From contig DLXG01000055.1 of NCBI GenBank assembly GCA_003448875.1, positions 1 to 7,044 on the forward strand: a DNA stretch of 7,044 nucleotides. Direction: 5' to 3'. The notes under the pieces were generated by a model that did not search any database, was not told the origin of the DNA, and saw only the letters and a program-made list of their open reading frames with translations. Of the stretch, positions 6,093 to 7,044 are shown one piece after another. Origin of the DNA: Anaerolineaceae bacterium (GTDB lineage Bacteria > Chloroflexota > Anaerolineae > Anaerolineales > Anaerolineaceae). Each line of letters opens with the position of its first letter. Position 1 is the first letter of the stretch. A program made the translations under genes and the position numbers.

Positions 6093-7044
6093 ATGGGGAT
6101 CGGAAATCGTCTGAGAGAAACCCTATATTTTCTGCTCTTTGCTCTACGCGGTTATCCCATCGGAAGCACATATCAGCAGTTTTATTCACAGTATCGGAAG
6201 GGCATTCCGCCGGATCTGCTGAAGAACCGTTTGATCAAACTGCTCGACCATGCCAGAAACCATGTTCCATACTACGCTGCCATTATCGAAAAAATGGGAA
6301 ACGGATTCCATGAAAATCCATTCGCTTATCTGAAAAACTTTCCTATTCTAACCAGAGATATTCTACGCAACCAGTTTGATCGTTTGACCTCTGATGATGT
6401 ATCCCATCGTAAGTACAAACTCAACCACTCCGGAGGTTCAACGGGCGAACCGGTGCATTTTCTACAAGATAGCGGCTTTTACACAACCTCGCGGGCTATT
6501 TCTTTGCTTTATTCCAAAATCATCGGCATAGAACCCGGTGAACCCAAAATCTTCCTGTGGGGGTCGGAACGAGACATTCTTCAAGGTACTGAGAAGTGGA
6601 CGGCTGCACTCGTCACACACTTAACCAACGCCAGTTTCATCAACGCGTATCGCATGAGCCCATCAACCCTCTATGCATTTTCCAGACTCATCCACCAGAA
6701 ACGCCCCAGTCTGATTATGGCTTATGCCGAATCGATTTACGAAGCCGCAAATTTCTTTGAAAAGAACAACCTCCCGGTTTATCCTCCCAGGGCCATTTTC
6801 ACCTCAGCCGGAACATTATTCCCCGCGATGAGAGAGAAGATCAGGCAGGTTTTCCAATGTGAGGTTTATAACTATTACGGCTCACGGGAATGCGGTGCAA
6901 TCGCCTGTGAACTACCCGGTATGCAAGGGTTGTGGGTCGCCCCGTGGGGAAATTACCTCGAAGTGATTGATGAGAACGGCAATGCTTTACCCCCTCAATC
7001 CCGGGGTGAGATCCTGATCACCTCCCTCTCAAATTATGTTATGC
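6093..7044 (+). CDS. CapK/PaaK-like adenylate-forming ligase (3' truncated)
   Basis: It is a member of the phenylacetate-CoA ligase/CapK branch of AMP-forming enzymes, which activate a carboxylic acid with ATP. The frame is open from the ATG at 6093 to the window's end, giving 317 residues; relatives have about 430-460, so roughly the last quarter, including the C-terminal lid, is missing. Visible motifs are HARNHVPYY (53-61) and FPILTRDILR (83-92), both typical of the family's N-terminal part. The ATP-binding loop HSGGSTGEP (112-120) follows, and then YNYYGSRE (259-266), matching the adenylate-binding YGxxE element. Just before the edge, EVIDENGN and RGEILIT match the usual late strand and turn of the AMP-binding core. 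In polysaccharide clusters such proteins are called CapK-like and their substrates are mostly unknown. Here an acyl or aminoacyl group for decorating the glycan is an inference. Phenylacetate degradation is unlikely because no paa-type neighbour is seen. Confidence 0.88.
   Translation, partial: MGIGNRLRETLYFLLFALRGYPIGSTYQQFYSQYRKGIPPDLLKNRLIKLLDHARNHVPYYAAIIEKMGNGFHENPFAYLKNFPILTRDILRNQFDRLTSDDVSHRKYKLNHSGGSTGEPVHFLQDSGFYTTSRAISLLYSKIIGIEPGEPKIFLWGSERDILQGTEKWTAALVTHLTNASFINAYRMSPSTLYAFSRLIHQKRPSLIMAYAESIYEAANFFEKNNLPVYPPRAIFTSAGTLFPAMREKIRQVFQCEVYNYYGSRECGAIACELPGMQGLWVAPWGNYLEVIDENGNALPPQSRGEILITSLSNYVM

Overview
The window is a densely packed, single-strand (+) stretch of an exopolysaccharide or capsule-type gene cluster. 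It holds five consecutive protein genes, with gaps of about 19, 17, 6 and 54 bases, and both ends cut a gene. There is no sign of an RNA gene, insertion sequence, CRISPR array or strong terminator. The base composition is moderate. The secreted beta-helix protein has a 'choice-of-anchor Q'-like C-terminus and a short FLPIIV-type hydrophobic motif. Both recall secreted proteins of Chloroflexota (Anaerolineae-like bacteria). That assignment is an inference from style and was not checked by any search.

Layout: (1) nt 3-1808, the 3' part of a Wzz/Wzc-type polysaccharide co-polymerase fused to a BY-kinase (tyrosine autokinase) domain. (2) nt about 1828-3303, an exported right-handed parallel beta-helix protein, possibly a glycan-modifying enzyme. 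(3) nt 3321-4931, a 14-helix Wzx/MOP-type oligosaccharide flippase. (4) nt 4938-6038, a CapA-family (PGA_cap) metallophosphatase-like protein with no membrane anchor and a very basic tail. (5) nt 6093-7044, the 5' part of a CapK/PaaK-like adenylate-forming ligase that runs off the window.

Inferred teamwork: the flippase moves lipid-linked glycan units across the membrane. The co-polymerase/kinase controls polymerisation and chain length. The beta-helix protein acts on or binds the exported polymer. The CapA-like and CapK-like proteins probably add or handle a non-sugar (acyl or aminoacyl) decoration. No glycosyltransferase or Wzy polymerase lies inside the window, so those must be elsewhere in the cluster.

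The most unusual points are a tandem duplication of the Wzz-type extracytoplasmic unit in the kinase protein, divergence of two arginine motifs normally seen in BY-kinases, and the anchor-less CapA protein with an acid-free basic tail. I did not find convincing evidence for an entirely new kind of system; the window reads as an unusual variant of a Wzx/Wzy-type export cluster.
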